Source of the DNA: Pedobacter xixiisoli
GTDB lineage: Bacteria > Bacteroidota > Bacteroidia > Sphingobacteriales > Sphingobacteriaceae
Direction of reading: 5' to 3'
Length of the DNA: 64,000 bases
Assembly (NCBI RefSeq): GCF_900215335.1
Contig: NZ_OCMT01000001.1
Coordinates: 1,178,001-1,242,000 of the forward strand
Both the position numbers and the translations under genes were made by a program. The notes under the pieces are model-generated. The model did no database searches. It was not told the origin of the DNA and saw only the letters and a program-made list of their open reading frames with translations. This document shows, one piece after another, positions 41,708 through 50,148 of this stretch; position 1 is the first letter of the stretch, and every line of letters begins with the position of its first letter.

Positions 41708-44086
41708 ATGTTGTACCCCGATAATTGCGAAGAGAGATTAGGATTTAACGAAGTTAGGCAATTGGTACGTCAGCATTGCCTAAGTACAATGGGACAAAAC
41801 TTGGTTGACAAAATGCAAGTCATGTCTAAGTACGACCAAATTGACAAGTTTCTAAGGCAAACAAAAGAATTCAAGAGCATTCTCGAAAATCAGGAGCCGC
41901 TACAAATTAATGCCTTTTTCGATATAAAAATACTAGCAGAAAAAATTAGGGTAGAAGGTACTTATTTAGTTGAAGAAGAACTTTTTAAGATCTATACTTC
42001 GCTACAAACCGTTTTTTTTGTCATCCGTTTTTTTGATGAAAGGAAAGAGCTTTATCCAAGCTTGGAAGCTTTGTTTGAACACCTTCCGATAGAAAGAGAT
42101 ATCCTTCGGAAAATAGAAACTGTGTTAGATGCAAAAGGAAAAATCAAACCTAATGCATCTAAAGAACTGCTTGAAATTACAACTTCCATTGCCAAAGGCG
42201 AACAGGAAGTACGCCGTAAGATGGATGCCATCTACAAAAATGCAGTGGCAAGTAATTGGGTAGCTGACGGCAGTTTAACGGTACGTGACGGGCGAATTTG
42301 TATTCCCATTTTAGCAGAAAACAAACGTAAACTGAAAGGTTTTATTCACGATGAATCTGCTAGCGGACAAACCGTTTATTTAGAACCGGAAGAGGTTTTT
42401 ACGCTCAACAACAAGCTTCGGGATTTGGAGTTTGATAGAAGAAGGGAAATCATCCGTATTCTCATTGCCACCACAGATGAACTGAGACCTTACACTCCAA
42501 TTCTATTATCATACCATGGTTTCTTAACCAAATTGGATTTTGTAAGGGCAAAAGCTTTGTTTGCTATTCAGGTGGGAGGGCAAATGCCTTTGTTACTCAA
42601 AGAGCCAAAAACAAAGTTGATTAATGCTCGCCATCCTCTATTAGTACTATCGTTTGCTAACGAGCAGAATGGTAAGAGCGTGGTTCCTTTGAACATTCAC
42701 ATGAACGATGGAATGCGTATTGTACTGGTTTCTGGACCAAATGCAGGTGGAAAATCGGTTTGTATGAAAACCGTTGGTTTGTTGCAGATGATGCTACAAA
42801 CTGGCTTGTTAGTTCCCGTGGATGAACATAGTGAAATGGGTATCTTCCATCAGATTTTTGCGGACATTGGTGATGACCAGTCTATAGAATCGGATTTGAG
42901 TACTTACAGTGCCCATTTGAACAAAATGCGTTATTTCGTAGCTCATGCCAACCCGAAAACTTTAGTACTGATTGATGAGTTTGGTACTGGAACCGATCCT
43001 CAATTTGGAGGCCCAATGGCGGAAGCCGTTTTAGAAGTGCTGAACAATAAGAAAGTTAGAGGCGTAATTACCACACACTATTCTAACTTAAAACTTTTTG
43101 CTGGTGATACCGATGGCTTAGAAAATGCTTCGATGTTGTTTGATAACAGCAAAATGAAACCTCTTTACATTTTGGATATTGGCAAGCCAGGAAGTTCATA
43201 TGCTTTTGAAATTGCACAAAATATCGGATTACAAAAAGAGGTTCTAGAACTGGCTAGGCAAAAAATCGGCACTAATCAAAACAGCATTGATAGTTTGTTA
43301 GTGAATCTAGAAAAGGAGAAACGTCAGGTTCACGAAACCAAGGTGAAATTAGCTAATCAGCAGAATAAGCTAAACCAGCTCCTGTCTGAAAACGAAAAGC
43401 AGAAATCCTTTCTAGAAGAAAACAAAAAAGTACTTATTAAGGATGCCAAAGTACAAGCTCAAAACATCATTAAGGATGCCAACAGATTGGTAGAGAATAC
43501 CATTGCCGAGATTAAGAAGAAACAAGCAGATAAAGAAGCTACCAGAGAAATCAGGCAAAACCTACAAAAAGGATTAGCCAAAAATGAAGTTAAAATTGAA
43601 GAGCCTAAACCTGTAATTGAGTTTGATGATAGTGAGCTAGAAATTAATGATTGGATTCAGTTACGTGGTACGGAAAGTACAGGTCAGGTATTGGAAATCA
43701 ACAAGAACGATTTGGTGGTGGCTTTCGGAGACCTGCGCTCGGTTGTAAAGAGAAATAGAGTACAGAAGATTAGCAATAGGCAGGTGAAGAAATTAGTGCA
43801 ACGCAGTTCTTACACTAGCAGCTTAAATGATGCAGTTAGCAGTTTTAGAGCCGAACTGGATTTACGTGGAATGCGTGGCGAAGTAGCTTTGCAGGAACTG
43901 GAAAACTACATGGACAAAGCCATTATGTTGGGCTTCCCATCAATTAAAATTATTCATGGTAAAGGCGATGGTATTTTACGCAAATTGATTAGGACGCATT
44001 TGAAATCATATAAACAGGTAGATAGAATGGAGGATGAACATTTAGATAGAGGCGGGGATGGAATTACTTATGTTCATATGAAATAG
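41708..44086 (+). CDS. mutS2: MutS2 (ribosome rescue / anti-recombination ATPase with Smr domain)
   Basis: A 792-residue MutS2. The core has clamp helices, then the ATPase with Walker A GPNAGGKSV at about residues 343-351, Walker B LVLIDEFGTGTDP and the MutS-type STYSAHLNKM segment. A long coiled coil (about residues 520-620) follows, then a KOW-like linker. The C-terminal Smr domain (LDLRGMRGEVALQELENYMD...IIHGKGDGILR) carries the conserved HGKG. MutS2 was linked to suppression of recombination and is now also known to split collided ribosomes. Confidence 0.96.
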   Translation: MLYPDNCEERLGFNEVRQLVRQHCLSTMGQNLVDKMQVMSKYDQIDKFLRQTKEFKSILENQEPLQINAFFDIKILAEKIRVEGTYLVEEELFKIYTSLQTVFFVIRFFDERKELYPSLEALFEHLPIERDILRKIETVLDAKGKIKPNASKELLEITTSIAKGEQEVRRKMDAIYKNAVASNWVADGSLTVRDGRICIPILAENKRKLKGFIHDESASGQTVYLEPEEVFTLNNKLRDLEFDRRREIIRILIATTDELRPYTPILLSYHGFLTKLDFVRAKALFAIQVGGQMPLLLKEPKTKLINARHPLLVLSFANEQNGKSVVPLNIHMNDGMRIVLVSGPNAGGKSVCMKTVGLLQMMLQTGLLVPVDEHSEMGIFHQIFADIGDDQSIESDLSTYSAHLNKMRYFVAHANPKTLVLIDEFGTGTDPQFGGPMAEAVLEVLNNKKVRGVITTHYSNLKLFAGDTDGLENASMLFDNSKMKPLYILDIGKPGSSYAFEIAQNIGLQKEVLELARQKIGTNQNSIDSLLVNLEKEKRQVHETKVKLANQQNKLNQLLSENEKQKSFLEENKKVLIKDAKVQAQNIIKDANRLVENTIAEIKKKQADKEATREIRQNLQKGLAKNEVKIEEPKPVIEFDDSELEINDWIQLRGTESTGQVLEINKNDLVVAFGDLRSVVKRNRVQKISNRQVKKLVQRSSYTSSLNDAVSSFRAELDLRGMRGEVALQELENYMDKAIMLGFPSIKIIHGKGDGILRKLIRTHLKSYKQVDRMEDEHLDRGGDGITYVHMK

Positions 44087-44092
44087 TTTGTT

Positions 44093-44146
44093 AACCACAG
44101 ATTCACAGTTTAATTTTTAAAATAAAATTTCTGCGTATCTGTGGTT
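44093..44146. repeat. hairpin repeat, AACCACAGAT class
   Basis: AACCACAGATTCACAG (44093-44108) and CTGCGTATCTGTGGTT (44131-44146) pair at 14 of 16 positions; the flanks TTTAATTTT/AAAATTT extend the stem. It follows the mutS2 stop by a few bases and could also act as a terminator. Confidence 0.75.
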
Positions 44147-44171
44147 TTTAAAAAAGTATCTAGTATAAACC

Positions 44172-44798
44172 ATGAGCATTACCGATGAAAATAAGTTACT
44201 ATATCTCGATAATTTAAAAACTTATTTATCAAGCTATTCTGTCATTAGCCAAACTTCATTCGAGCTCATCAAAAGCTTGATTAAATTTCAACAATTATCA
44301 AAAAATGAAATTCTAATAGTAGAAGGAGAAATTGCAAGAAACATTTATTTCTTAGCAATTGGTGCTATCAGAGCATATTCTAGTGATGCAGATGGGCACA
44401 CATATAATAAAAACCTCTTCCTAAAAAACAGAATGGTAGGTTCAATGGTGTCTTCGTTATTACAAAAGCCATCCACTTTTACCTTGCAAGCTTTAGATGA
44501 ATGTACGTTACTCAGTATCAACTTTAGTAATTTTAAACAACTCATTAACCAAAATGAAGACCTAAAAAACTATTACATCGCCTATTTAGAAAAGGATTGG
44601 GTGATCGCAAAAGAACAACGAGAAGTTTCTTTAGTAATGGACAATGCAGCTATTAGATATCATAAATTGCAAGCAGAACATCCAGATATTGACCAACAAA
44701 TTTCATTGCATCACATTGCTTCGCATTTGGGCATCACACCAACGCAGCTCAGCCGAATTAGAAAAGCTTTAAAAGCTCAGCAAAATCAACATATGTAA
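44172..44798 (+). CDS. Crp/Fnr family transcriptional regulator
   Basis: A 208-residue regulator. An N-terminal cyclic-nucleotide-binding beta-roll (EILIVEGEIARNIYFLAIGAIRAY) is joined by a helix (LEKDWVIAKEQREVSLVMDNAAIRYHKL) to a C-terminal winged helix with recognition helix in IASHLGITPTQLSRIRKAL. This short ligand-binding type is very common in Bacteroidota and often governs a neighbouring gene. The GNAT gene downstream is the nearest candidate target. Effector unknown, since the residues that hold cAMP in Crp are not conserved here. Confidence 0.9.
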   Translation: MSITDENKLLYLDNLKTYLSSYSVISQTSFELIKSLIKFQQLSKNEILIVEGEIARNIYFLAIGAIRAYSSDADGHTYNKNLFLKNRMVGSMVSSLLQKPSTFTLQALDECTLLSINFSNFKQLINQNEDLKNYYIAYLEKDWVIAKEQREVSLVMDNAAIRYHKLQAEHPDIDQQISLHHIASHLGITPTQLSRIRKALKAQQNQHM

Positions 44799-44834
44799 AT
44801 GTTTTAAACTTACAAATGTGAGAACTTTGTCGAC

Positions 44835-45565
44835 ATGAAAATATCAACGAATTAAACATAAATAACCTTACTGCCTTATGGACAAAAGTTGCTGAGTTAA
44901 CTGGCAACTACACCAAAGATAAATCACTTGAAATCAGTGCAGTAAAACATTCAGAATGGCCAAACAAAATATGGATAAAAGAAGCTTTGAATAAAGAGTT
45001 GACAAACAATTTGGCAAAGCAAATGACTTCATCTGATATCAGTTTAGTATTTCCTCATTGGGATATTTATTCGAATGAGACTTCTGAAATAATCCCAGCT
45101 ATTTTCAGTCAAAAATCTGAGCAAACGGGAATGTCGCTTCAATTGAATCAACTATTTGAACTGTCAAACTTGTTAGAATTTAAACGTGTGTCTACCATAG
45201 ACGACGTGACACTTTGGAGTTCCATTTATCCAAAATGTTTTGGCTACGTAATTTCGGAAGATATACTATCTAAAACCAAAGATGACATAGCTTATTATCT
45301 ATTTTATTCTGACGAAGAAATTGTAGGCACAGCTATCTATTATCCGAGCCAGCAAGTTGTAGGTCTACACGGCGTAGGCATTGTTCCTAAAATGAGGAAA
45401 AAAGGTTTTGCTGAGGAAATTATGCGAATTCTTTTGAATAAAGCAATAGAAGAAGGTTTTACCCATGCTGTTTTACAAGCATCCCCATTAGGTAAAGGAA
45501 TTTACAAAAGATTAGGTTTTACAGAAGATTTTATGATTAGAAATTATGGTTTAAAATCAATTTAG
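44835..45565 (+). pseudogene. GNAT N-acetyltransferase with a frameshifted 5' end
   Basis: From 44822 to the stop at 45565 one frame is open and reads like a normal acetyltransferase from NINELNINNLTALWTKVAEL onwards. The CoA-binding motif is VGIVPKMRKKGFAEEIM and the C-terminus LGKGIYKRLGFTEDF. This frame has no ATG or GTG before a TTG at 44987. The natural start ATG at 44835 is in another frame. Adding one A to the AAAA run after it would restore MKNINELNINN. So either one base was lost, or a shortened 192-residue protein starts at TTG 44987. Confidence 0.75.
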
Positions 45566-45598
45566 CTGTGTTTTATTCGTAATCACATTTTGGCTAAA

Positions 45599-45643
45599 TT
45601 GGATTACAAATCCAAGGTTAGAGAATCGGGATTGCAAATCCAG
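45599..45643. repeat. two short palindromes with GGATT-AATCC core
   Basis: TTGGATTACAAATCCAA (45599-45615) is perfect. GGGATTGCAAATCCAG (45628-45643) contains the perfect core GGATTGCAAATCC. They are the same class as 36340-36388 and lie between convergent genes. Confidence 0.65.
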
Positions 45644-45656
45644 ACTAGCAATAAAT

Positions 45657-46235
45657 CTATTTTTTGGGTACTTCAACAATTATTGGCTTACTATAGAAAA
45701 CAGTAACTTTACCGTCATAATCTATTTGGTCAAGTTTAACATAATATGATTTGACCACTTTTGAAGGTGTAGTTTCCTTTTTTGAACAAGAAATAAGTAC
45801 TATTGCAAATGTTGTAAAAAAAGCAAATCTTAAAAATCTATTTCGAACATTAGGTATAAGTAAAAACATTAAGAAGGGAAACATAACTGCTAAATTTATT
45901 GAAGCTACGTTATGGATTATAAATTGATACTCTTTCAATGTAGAACTATTATTGGAACCTATAACTCGACCTATCTTAACAAAATTTCGACTATCTTTTT
46001 CAGCGATATAAAGATCAAAGTGAGAATTATTTGCTTCGCTTGAAGTGCTCCAGTTTACCGTAATCTTATTCGGTTCTTCGCTTTTTAAAGCTATACTTAT
46101 AAGTGAAATTGGTAAAATCTGATTTCCTCTATTTTCCGAAACACTATTATTAGGAACTTGAGCGTATCCATTTAATAGAAAGACTAAAAAAAATAAAGAA
46201 ATGATTGCCTTTTTTAATAAGTTGGTATTTTTCAT
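45657..46235 (-). CDS. exported fibronectin-like domain interrupted by membrane segments and an internal lipobox
   Basis: A 192-residue protein from ATG 46235, preceded by a TATTTTTG box. A signal peptide (AIISLFFLVFLLNGYAQ) comes first. Next comes a strand pattern typical of type IX-secreted fibronectin-like domains, ITVNWSTSSEANNSHFDLYI then FVKIGRVIGSNNSSTLKEYQ. Its natural continuation SYYVKLDQIDYDGKVTVFYS appears only after about 55 inserted residues. That insert holds two hydrophobic segments and LISCSKKET, which looks like a lipobox after RNRFLRFAFFTTFAIV. Function unknown; the nested layout is the notable point. Confidence 0.75.
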   Translation of the reverse strand: MKNTNLLKKAIISLFFLVFLLNGYAQVPNNSVSENRGNQILPISLISIALKSEEPNKITVNWSTSSEANNSHFDLYIAEKDSRNFVKIGRVIGSNNSSTLKEYQFIIHNVASINLAVMFPFLMFLLIPNVRNRFLRFAFFTTFAIVLISCSKKETTPSKVVKSYYVKLDQIDYDGKVTVFYSKPIIVEVPKK

Positions 46236-46250
46236 CGGCGCTAATTTTAT

Positions 46251-46258
46251 CAAAAATA
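46251..46258 (-). promoter_or_regulatory. -7 box of the nested-domain gene (TATTTTTG)
   Basis: The minus strand reads TATTTTTG, exact to TAnnTTTG, 15 bases upstream of the ATG at 46235. It overlaps an in-frame TTG at 46253, which is therefore unlikely to be the start. Confidence 0.4.
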
Positions 46259-46333
46259 AAATCTTTATACAATATACTTTAATTATTTAGAACTAAAAGC
46301 TTCAGTGGTTGTTTTTCAGTAAATGTGATGGGT

Positions 46334-47413
46334 ATGAAGAAATTACTACTAGCTGCAGGCATTTTGCTATTCATTATGGCTTGCAAAAAAGACAGGAATG
46401 ATGAAGATTTGACTCCTGTAGATTTGAAAACCAAAGTGCTAGTGTCTAACCTTAACTTGCCTTGGGAAATTATTTACGGCCCTGATAACTTGATTTGGTT
46501 TACTGAAAAGGCTGGTAAGATTAGTAGGATAAATCCAAGCAACAATCAGGTTATAGCTTTGCACACCATTTCTGATGTTAGGGTACAAGGTGAGGGTGGT
46601 TTGCTAGGGATGGCTTTGCATCCAAACTTCAACACTAGTCCGTTTGTATATGTATTTTATGGTTATGGAAATCCTTATAAAAATAAATTGGTCAGGTTCA
46701 ATTATGCCAATAATGCTTTAAGTAATCCACAAACTTTATTAGATAATATTCCAGCTTCTTCTAATCACAACGGTTCGAGATTATTAATTTCTGGCGACAA
46801 GTTATTTGTAACCACGGGTGATGCTGAAGACCTGAATACACCCCAAAATGTAAATTCGTTAGCTGGCAAAGTATTACGTTTAAATTTAGACGGCAGCATT
46901 CCTGCAGATAATCCTTTTCCGAACAATCCAGTTTGGTCGTACGGACATCGTAATGCGCAAGGTTTAGCAATGGTTGGAAACAAGCTATTTTCTTCTGAAC
47001 ATGGTCCATCTACAGATGATGAAGTTAACATCATAGAAAAAGGTAGAAATTACGGCTGGCCAACAGTGACAGGAAAATGTAATGCTAGTGGCGAAACGGC
47101 CTTCTGTAACCAAAATAATGTCGCAGAATCTATCATAGAATGGACACCGACCATTGCACCTAGTGGAATGACATATTACAATTCTAATTACATACCTCAG
47201 TTTAAAAACTCATTATTATTAGCATTTTTAAAAGGGAATAAATTAATGCAATTGAAGCTGAACGATGCACAAACTGCAATTGTTGAAACCGAAGATTTTT
47301 ATGTAGGAGAATTTAGAAGGATTAGAGCTGTGACTCAATCTCCAGAAGGCAAAATTTATATCTGCACTAGCAATGGTGGTAATGCAGATCAAATTGTAGA
47401 GATATCGAAGTAG
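46334..47413 (+). CDS. soluble aldose/sorbosone dehydrogenase-like (PQQ) lipoprotein
   Basis: A 359-residue beta-propeller protein of the glucose/sorbosone dehydrogenase family, which oxidises sugars with PQQ in the periplasm. The signal MKKLLLAAGILLFIMAC ends in lipobox IMAC. Family stretches are NLPWEIIYGPDNLIWFTEKAG, GEGGLLGMALHPNF, NHNGSRL (catalytic His region), YGHRNAQGLA, SSEHGPSTDDEVNII and NYGWPTVTG. I start at ATG 46334; a GTG and another ATG lie three and two codons earlier. Substrate is not predictable; several family members act on other sugars. Confidence 0.88.
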   Translation: MKKLLLAAGILLFIMACKKDRNDEDLTPVDLKTKVLVSNLNLPWEIIYGPDNLIWFTEKAGKISRINPSNNQVIALHTISDVRVQGEGGLLGMALHPNFNTSPFVYVFYGYGNPYKNKLVRFNYANNALSNPQTLLDNIPASSNHNGSRLLISGDKLFVTTGDAEDLNTPQNVNSLAGKVLRLNLDGSIPADNPFPNNPVWSYGHRNAQGLAMVGNKLFSSEHGPSTDDEVNIIEKGRNYGWPTVTGKCNASGETAFCNQNNVAESIIEWTPTIAPSGMTYYNSNYIPQFKNSLLLAFLKGNKLMQLKLNDAQTAIVETEDFYVGEFRRIRAVTQSPEGKIYICTSNGGNADQIVEISK

Positions 47414-47419
47414 CATTAT

Positions 47420-47470
47420 GCACAGATGCACAGATTCCAAATTTAAGTTAAGAAATCTGTGTATCTGTGG
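47420..47470. repeat. hairpin repeat, CCACAGAT class
   Basis: GCACAGATGCACAGATT (47420-47436) and AATCTGTGTATCTGTGG (47454-47470) pair at 15 of 17 positions. It begins 7 bases after the stop of the sugar dehydrogenase gene. Confidence 0.75.
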
Positions 47471-47597
47471 TTTCTAAAAACACAACCTCTTAGTGTAGTT
47501 TTTACAACACTTAGAACTAAATTTTGCTTTTGTAAAGCAATAAAGAAATCCTATTTTAGCCAGCACTTGCCCCGAACATTCGGGGAATACACCAAAT

Positions 47598-48305
47598 ATG
47601 ATTAATAAAGTAGTAGCAAATGCTGATGAGGCAATAGCTGATATTACAGACGGAAAAACTTTAATGCTTGGCGGTTTCGGCTTGTGTGGGATTCCTGAGA
47701 ACTGTATTTCTGCCTTGGTTAAAAAGGGGGTTAAAGATCTAACCTGTATTTCTAATAATGCCGGAGTTGATGATTTCGGTATAGGCTTGATGTTAAAACA
47801 ACGTCAGGTAAAAAAAATGATTTCTTCTTATGTGGGCGAAAATGCCGAGTTCGAACGCCAGTTATTGAGCGGCGAATTGGAAGTTGAATTAATTCCACAA
47901 GGAACTTTAGCCACTCGTTGCTTGGCGGCTGGTTATGGTATGCCTGCAATTTTTACGCCAGCAGGTGTAGGAACCGAAGTTGCAGAAGGAAAGGAAACCA
48001 GAAACTTCGACGGTAAAGATTACCTAATGGAGTATGCTTTTGATGCTGATTTTGCCATTGTTAAAGCATGGAAAGGCGATACTGCGGGTAATTTGATTTT
48101 TCGTTCTACCAGTAGAAACTTTAATCCAGTAATGGCAATGGCTGGTAAAACAACCATTGCAGAGGTAGAGGAACTGGTAGAAATTGGAGAACTAGATCCA
48201 GATCATGTTCATACACCAGGAGTTTATGTACATCGAATTTTTCAAGGGAAGGATTATGAGAAGAGGATTGAGCAGCGAACGGTGAGGACAAAGGAACAAG
48301 GATAA
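47598..48305 (+). CDS. 3-oxoacid CoA-transferase subunit A
   Basis: A 235-residue alpha subunit of a family I CoA-transferase (succinyl-CoA:3-oxoacid type), used in ketone-body or branched-chain catabolism. The glycine-rich CoA-binding loop is [16 protein letters not shown]. Then come [43 protein letters not shown] and [24 protein letters not shown]. The last codons (TKEQG and stop) lie inside an intergenic repeat, so the natural C-terminus may have been altered. The B subunit follows 72 bases on. Confidence 0.94.
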   Translation: MINKVVANADEAIADITDGKTLMLGGFGLCGIPENCISALVKKGVKDLTCISNNAGVDDFGIGLMLKQRQVKKMISSYVGENAEFERQLLSGELEVELIPQGTLATRCLAAGYGMPAIFTPAGVGTEVAEGKETRNFDGKDYLMEYAFDADFAIVKAWKGDTAGNLIFRSTSRNFNPVMAMAGKTTIAEVEELVEIGELDPDHVHTPGVYVHRIFQGKDYEKRIEQRTVRTKEQG

Positions 48306-48375
48306 AAGAGCAAGGAATAAAGACTAATCTAATCCACTTTGTGCTCTCTGTGCCTTTGTGGTTAAAAAAATAAGA
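48286..48375. repeat. hybrid hairpin repeat overlapping the end of the CoA-transferase A gene
   Basis: The left arm GGACAAAGGAACAAGGAT (48286 onwards) is of the AACAAGGA word type seen at 23474-23564. The right arm CTTTGTGCTCTCTGTGCC followed by TTTGTGGTT is of the AACCACAAAG class. They pair partly. The left arm supplies the last codons and the stop of the upstream gene. Confidence 0.6.
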
Positions 48376-48377
48376 CA

Positions 48378-49037
48378 ATGCTTGATAAAAATGGCATCGC
48401 GAAACGTATCGCTAAAGAAATAAAAGACGGCTACTATGTGAACTTGGGTATTGGCATTCCTACTTTGGTAGCTAATTACATCCCTGAAGGAGTTAATGTA
48501 GTACTGCAATCTGAAAATGGTTTATTGGGTATGGGGCCATTTCCTTTTGAAGGAGAAGAAGACCCTGATTTGATTAATGCTGGAAAACAAACCATTACCA
48601 CTTTGCCAGGTTCCTCCATATTTGATTCGGCAATGAGCTTTGGAATGATTAGAGCTCAAAAAATTGACTTAACCATTTTAGGGGCAATGGAGGTTTCTGA
48701 AAATGGAGACATTGCCAATTGGAAGATTCCAGGTAAAATGGTGAAAGGAATGGGTGGCGCAATGGATTTGGTAGCTTCTGCAAAGAATATTATTGTTGCC
48801 ATGCAGCACGTTAACAAAGCAGGAGAGAGTAAGTTGTTGTCATCTTGTACTTTACCTTTAACAGGAGTGAAGTGCATTAAAAAAATTGTAACTGAGTTAG
48901 GTGTGTTTGATGTTTTACCTGAAGGTGGATTTAAACTTTTGGAAAGAGCACCAGGTGTTAGTGTAGATGAAATTAGAAAAGCTACTGCTGGTAAGCTATA
49001 TGCAGATGATGATGTGCCAGAGATGGCAGTTAGTTAG
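48378..49037 (+). CDS. 3-oxoacid CoA-transferase subunit B
   Basis: A 219-residue beta subunit. The catalytic glutamate lies in VVLQSENGLLGMGPFP (the SENG motif that forms the glutamyl-CoA thioester). Also visible are GIGIPTLVANYIPEGVN, MSFGMIRAQKIDLTILGAMEV and GMGGAMDLVASAKNIIVAMQH. With subunit A it forms the active transferase that moves CoA between succinyl-CoA and acetoacetate or a similar acid. Same operon as subunit A. Confidence 0.95.
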   Translation: MLDKNGIAKRIAKEIKDGYYVNLGIGIPTLVANYIPEGVNVVLQSENGLLGMGPFPFEGEEDPDLINAGKQTITTLPGSSIFDSAMSFGMIRAQKIDLTILGAMEVSENGDIANWKIPGKMVKGMGGAMDLVASAKNIIVAMQHVNKAGESKLLSSCTLPLTGVKCIKKIVTELGVFDVLPEGGFKLLERAPGVSVDEIRKATAGKLYADDDVPEMAVS

Positions 49038-49048
49038 CCTCTATTATT

Positions 49049-49081
49049 AAACCTCGTAGGTTTTAAAAGCCTACGGGGTTT
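49049..49081. repeat. 33-base palindrome with TTTTAAAA centre
   Basis: AAACCTCGTAGGTTTT and AAAGCCTACGGGGTTT pair over the whole length with G-T type mismatches only. Same design as 53436-53466 and related to 50103-50141. It sits between convergent genes and could stop transcription from both sides. Confidence 0.75.
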
Positions 49082-49126
49082 CCAATTTATGAAGTTAAAG
49101 GTTTAAAACTTCGCAAATCTTTTAAA

Positions 49127-49969
49127 TTATTTCAACGCTTCTATAATTCCAATTACATCATTCTTGCCTAAGCCTTTGTTATGAGCATCTTGGTAAGTGT
49201 CAATCATGGCTTGCGATAAAGGAAAATCAGCACCTGCTTTTTGAGCTAGTAGGATATCCTTCAACATTAAATCTAAAGCAAATGCGGCAGGATAATTGTC
49301 ATTAATTAAAAGAGGTGTTTTCACTTTGGTAGCGCCATTTCCACAAGCACTCTCATTAATGATTTCCAGCATATCCTTGCGGTTTAAGCCTAACTGCTCT
49401 GAAAACAAAACTGTTTCTGCCAATCCTTGATAAATAAGGGAAAGAAAATAATTGATGGAAAGCTTCGCAGCAACACCACTTCCATTTGCACCCAAGTGTT
49501 TGGTGAGTTTTCCTAGTTTCTCAAAATAGGGTTTAGCCCTTTCTATATCTTTTTCATCGCCACCAGCCATGATAATTAAAGTTCCTTCTTTAGCTGGTAT
49601 GGTGCTACCAGCAACTGGTGCATCTATAAAACCTGCATTTTTATCTTTAATTAGTTTCGCATTTGCTAGAGAGCATTCCTGAGAAATAGTACTGCAATCT
49701 ATAAATAGCTTTCCGCCTAGTTCTTCTTTTGATATTTCCTGATAAACTTGATTTACTGCATCATCATTGGTCAACATCGTGAAGATGATGTCACTGTTTT
49801 TTAACAATTCACTAATGCTTTGGCAAACTACTGCCTGTTCTTTAAAATCTTCTGTTTTGTCTAAAGAACGGTTATATACCGACAAATTATGACCTGCTTT
49901 TAATAAGTTTTTAGCCATAGGATTCCCCATATTGCCCAAACCTATCCAACCTAATTTTGTATTTTTCAT
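49127..49969 (-). CDS. beta-hydroxyacid dehydrogenase (3-hydroxyisobutyrate dehydrogenase family)
   Basis: A 280-residue NAD(P)-dependent oxidoreductase. The Rossmann loop is GWIGLGNMGNPMAKNLLKAG. The substrate loop is FIDAPVAGSTIPAKEGTLIIMAGG (DAPVSGG-like signature). The catalytic Lys lies in NGSGVAAKLSINYF near residue 170. The family includes 3-hydroxyisobutyrate, tartronate-semialdehyde and succinic-semialdehyde reductases. The S-to-A change in DAPVAGS and the lack of pathway genes next to it leave the substrate open. Single-gene unit between repeats. Confidence 0.9.
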   Translation of the reverse strand: MKNTKLGWIGLGNMGNPMAKNLLKAGHNLSVYNRSLDKTEDFKEQAVVCQSISELLKNSDIIFTMLTNDDAVNQVYQEISKEELGGKLFIDCSTISQECSLANAKLIKDKNAGFIDAPVAGSTIPAKEGTLIIMAGGDEKDIERAKPYFEKLGKLTKHLGANGSGVAAKLSINYFLSLIYQGLAETVLFSEQLGLNRKDMLEIINESACGNGATKVKTPLLINDNYPAAFALDLMLKDILLAQKAGADFPLSQAMIDTYQDAHNKGLGKNDVIGIIEALK

Positions 49970-50003
49970 TGTGTTTTTTTATAACTGCTCAAAATAAAAA
50001 TAT

Positions 50004-50075
50004 GCCCGTCATTTCGACGAAGAATGAGGAGAAATCTAGCAAGTTAGATTTCTCTCTGCGTTCGAAATGACGGGC
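50004..50075. repeat. GTCATTTCGACG-type hairpin repeat, intact copy
   Basis: GCCCGTCATTTCGACGAAG...GAGAAATCTA (50004-50038) pairs with TAGATTTCTCTCTGCGTTCG... (50045-50075); the outer 13 bases GCCCGTCATTTCG are perfect. The best-preserved member of the class in the window; other copies are at 3556-3656 and 36290-36441. Confidence 0.8.
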
Positions 50076-50102
50076 GGAAAATAAAAAACTAGAACTATGT
50101 AT

Positions 50103-50141
50103 TTTAGACTTACGAAGTTTTGAAAACTTCGTAAGTCTAAA
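50103..50141. repeat. perfect 39-base palindrome
   Basis: Nineteen-base arms starting TTTAGACTTACGAAGTTTT mirror each other around a single central G (50122). Eight bases further on begins the stop codon of the phosphosugar mutase gene (50149-50151), so it can act as its terminator. Confidence 0.8.
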
Positions 50142-50148
50142 GAAAATT

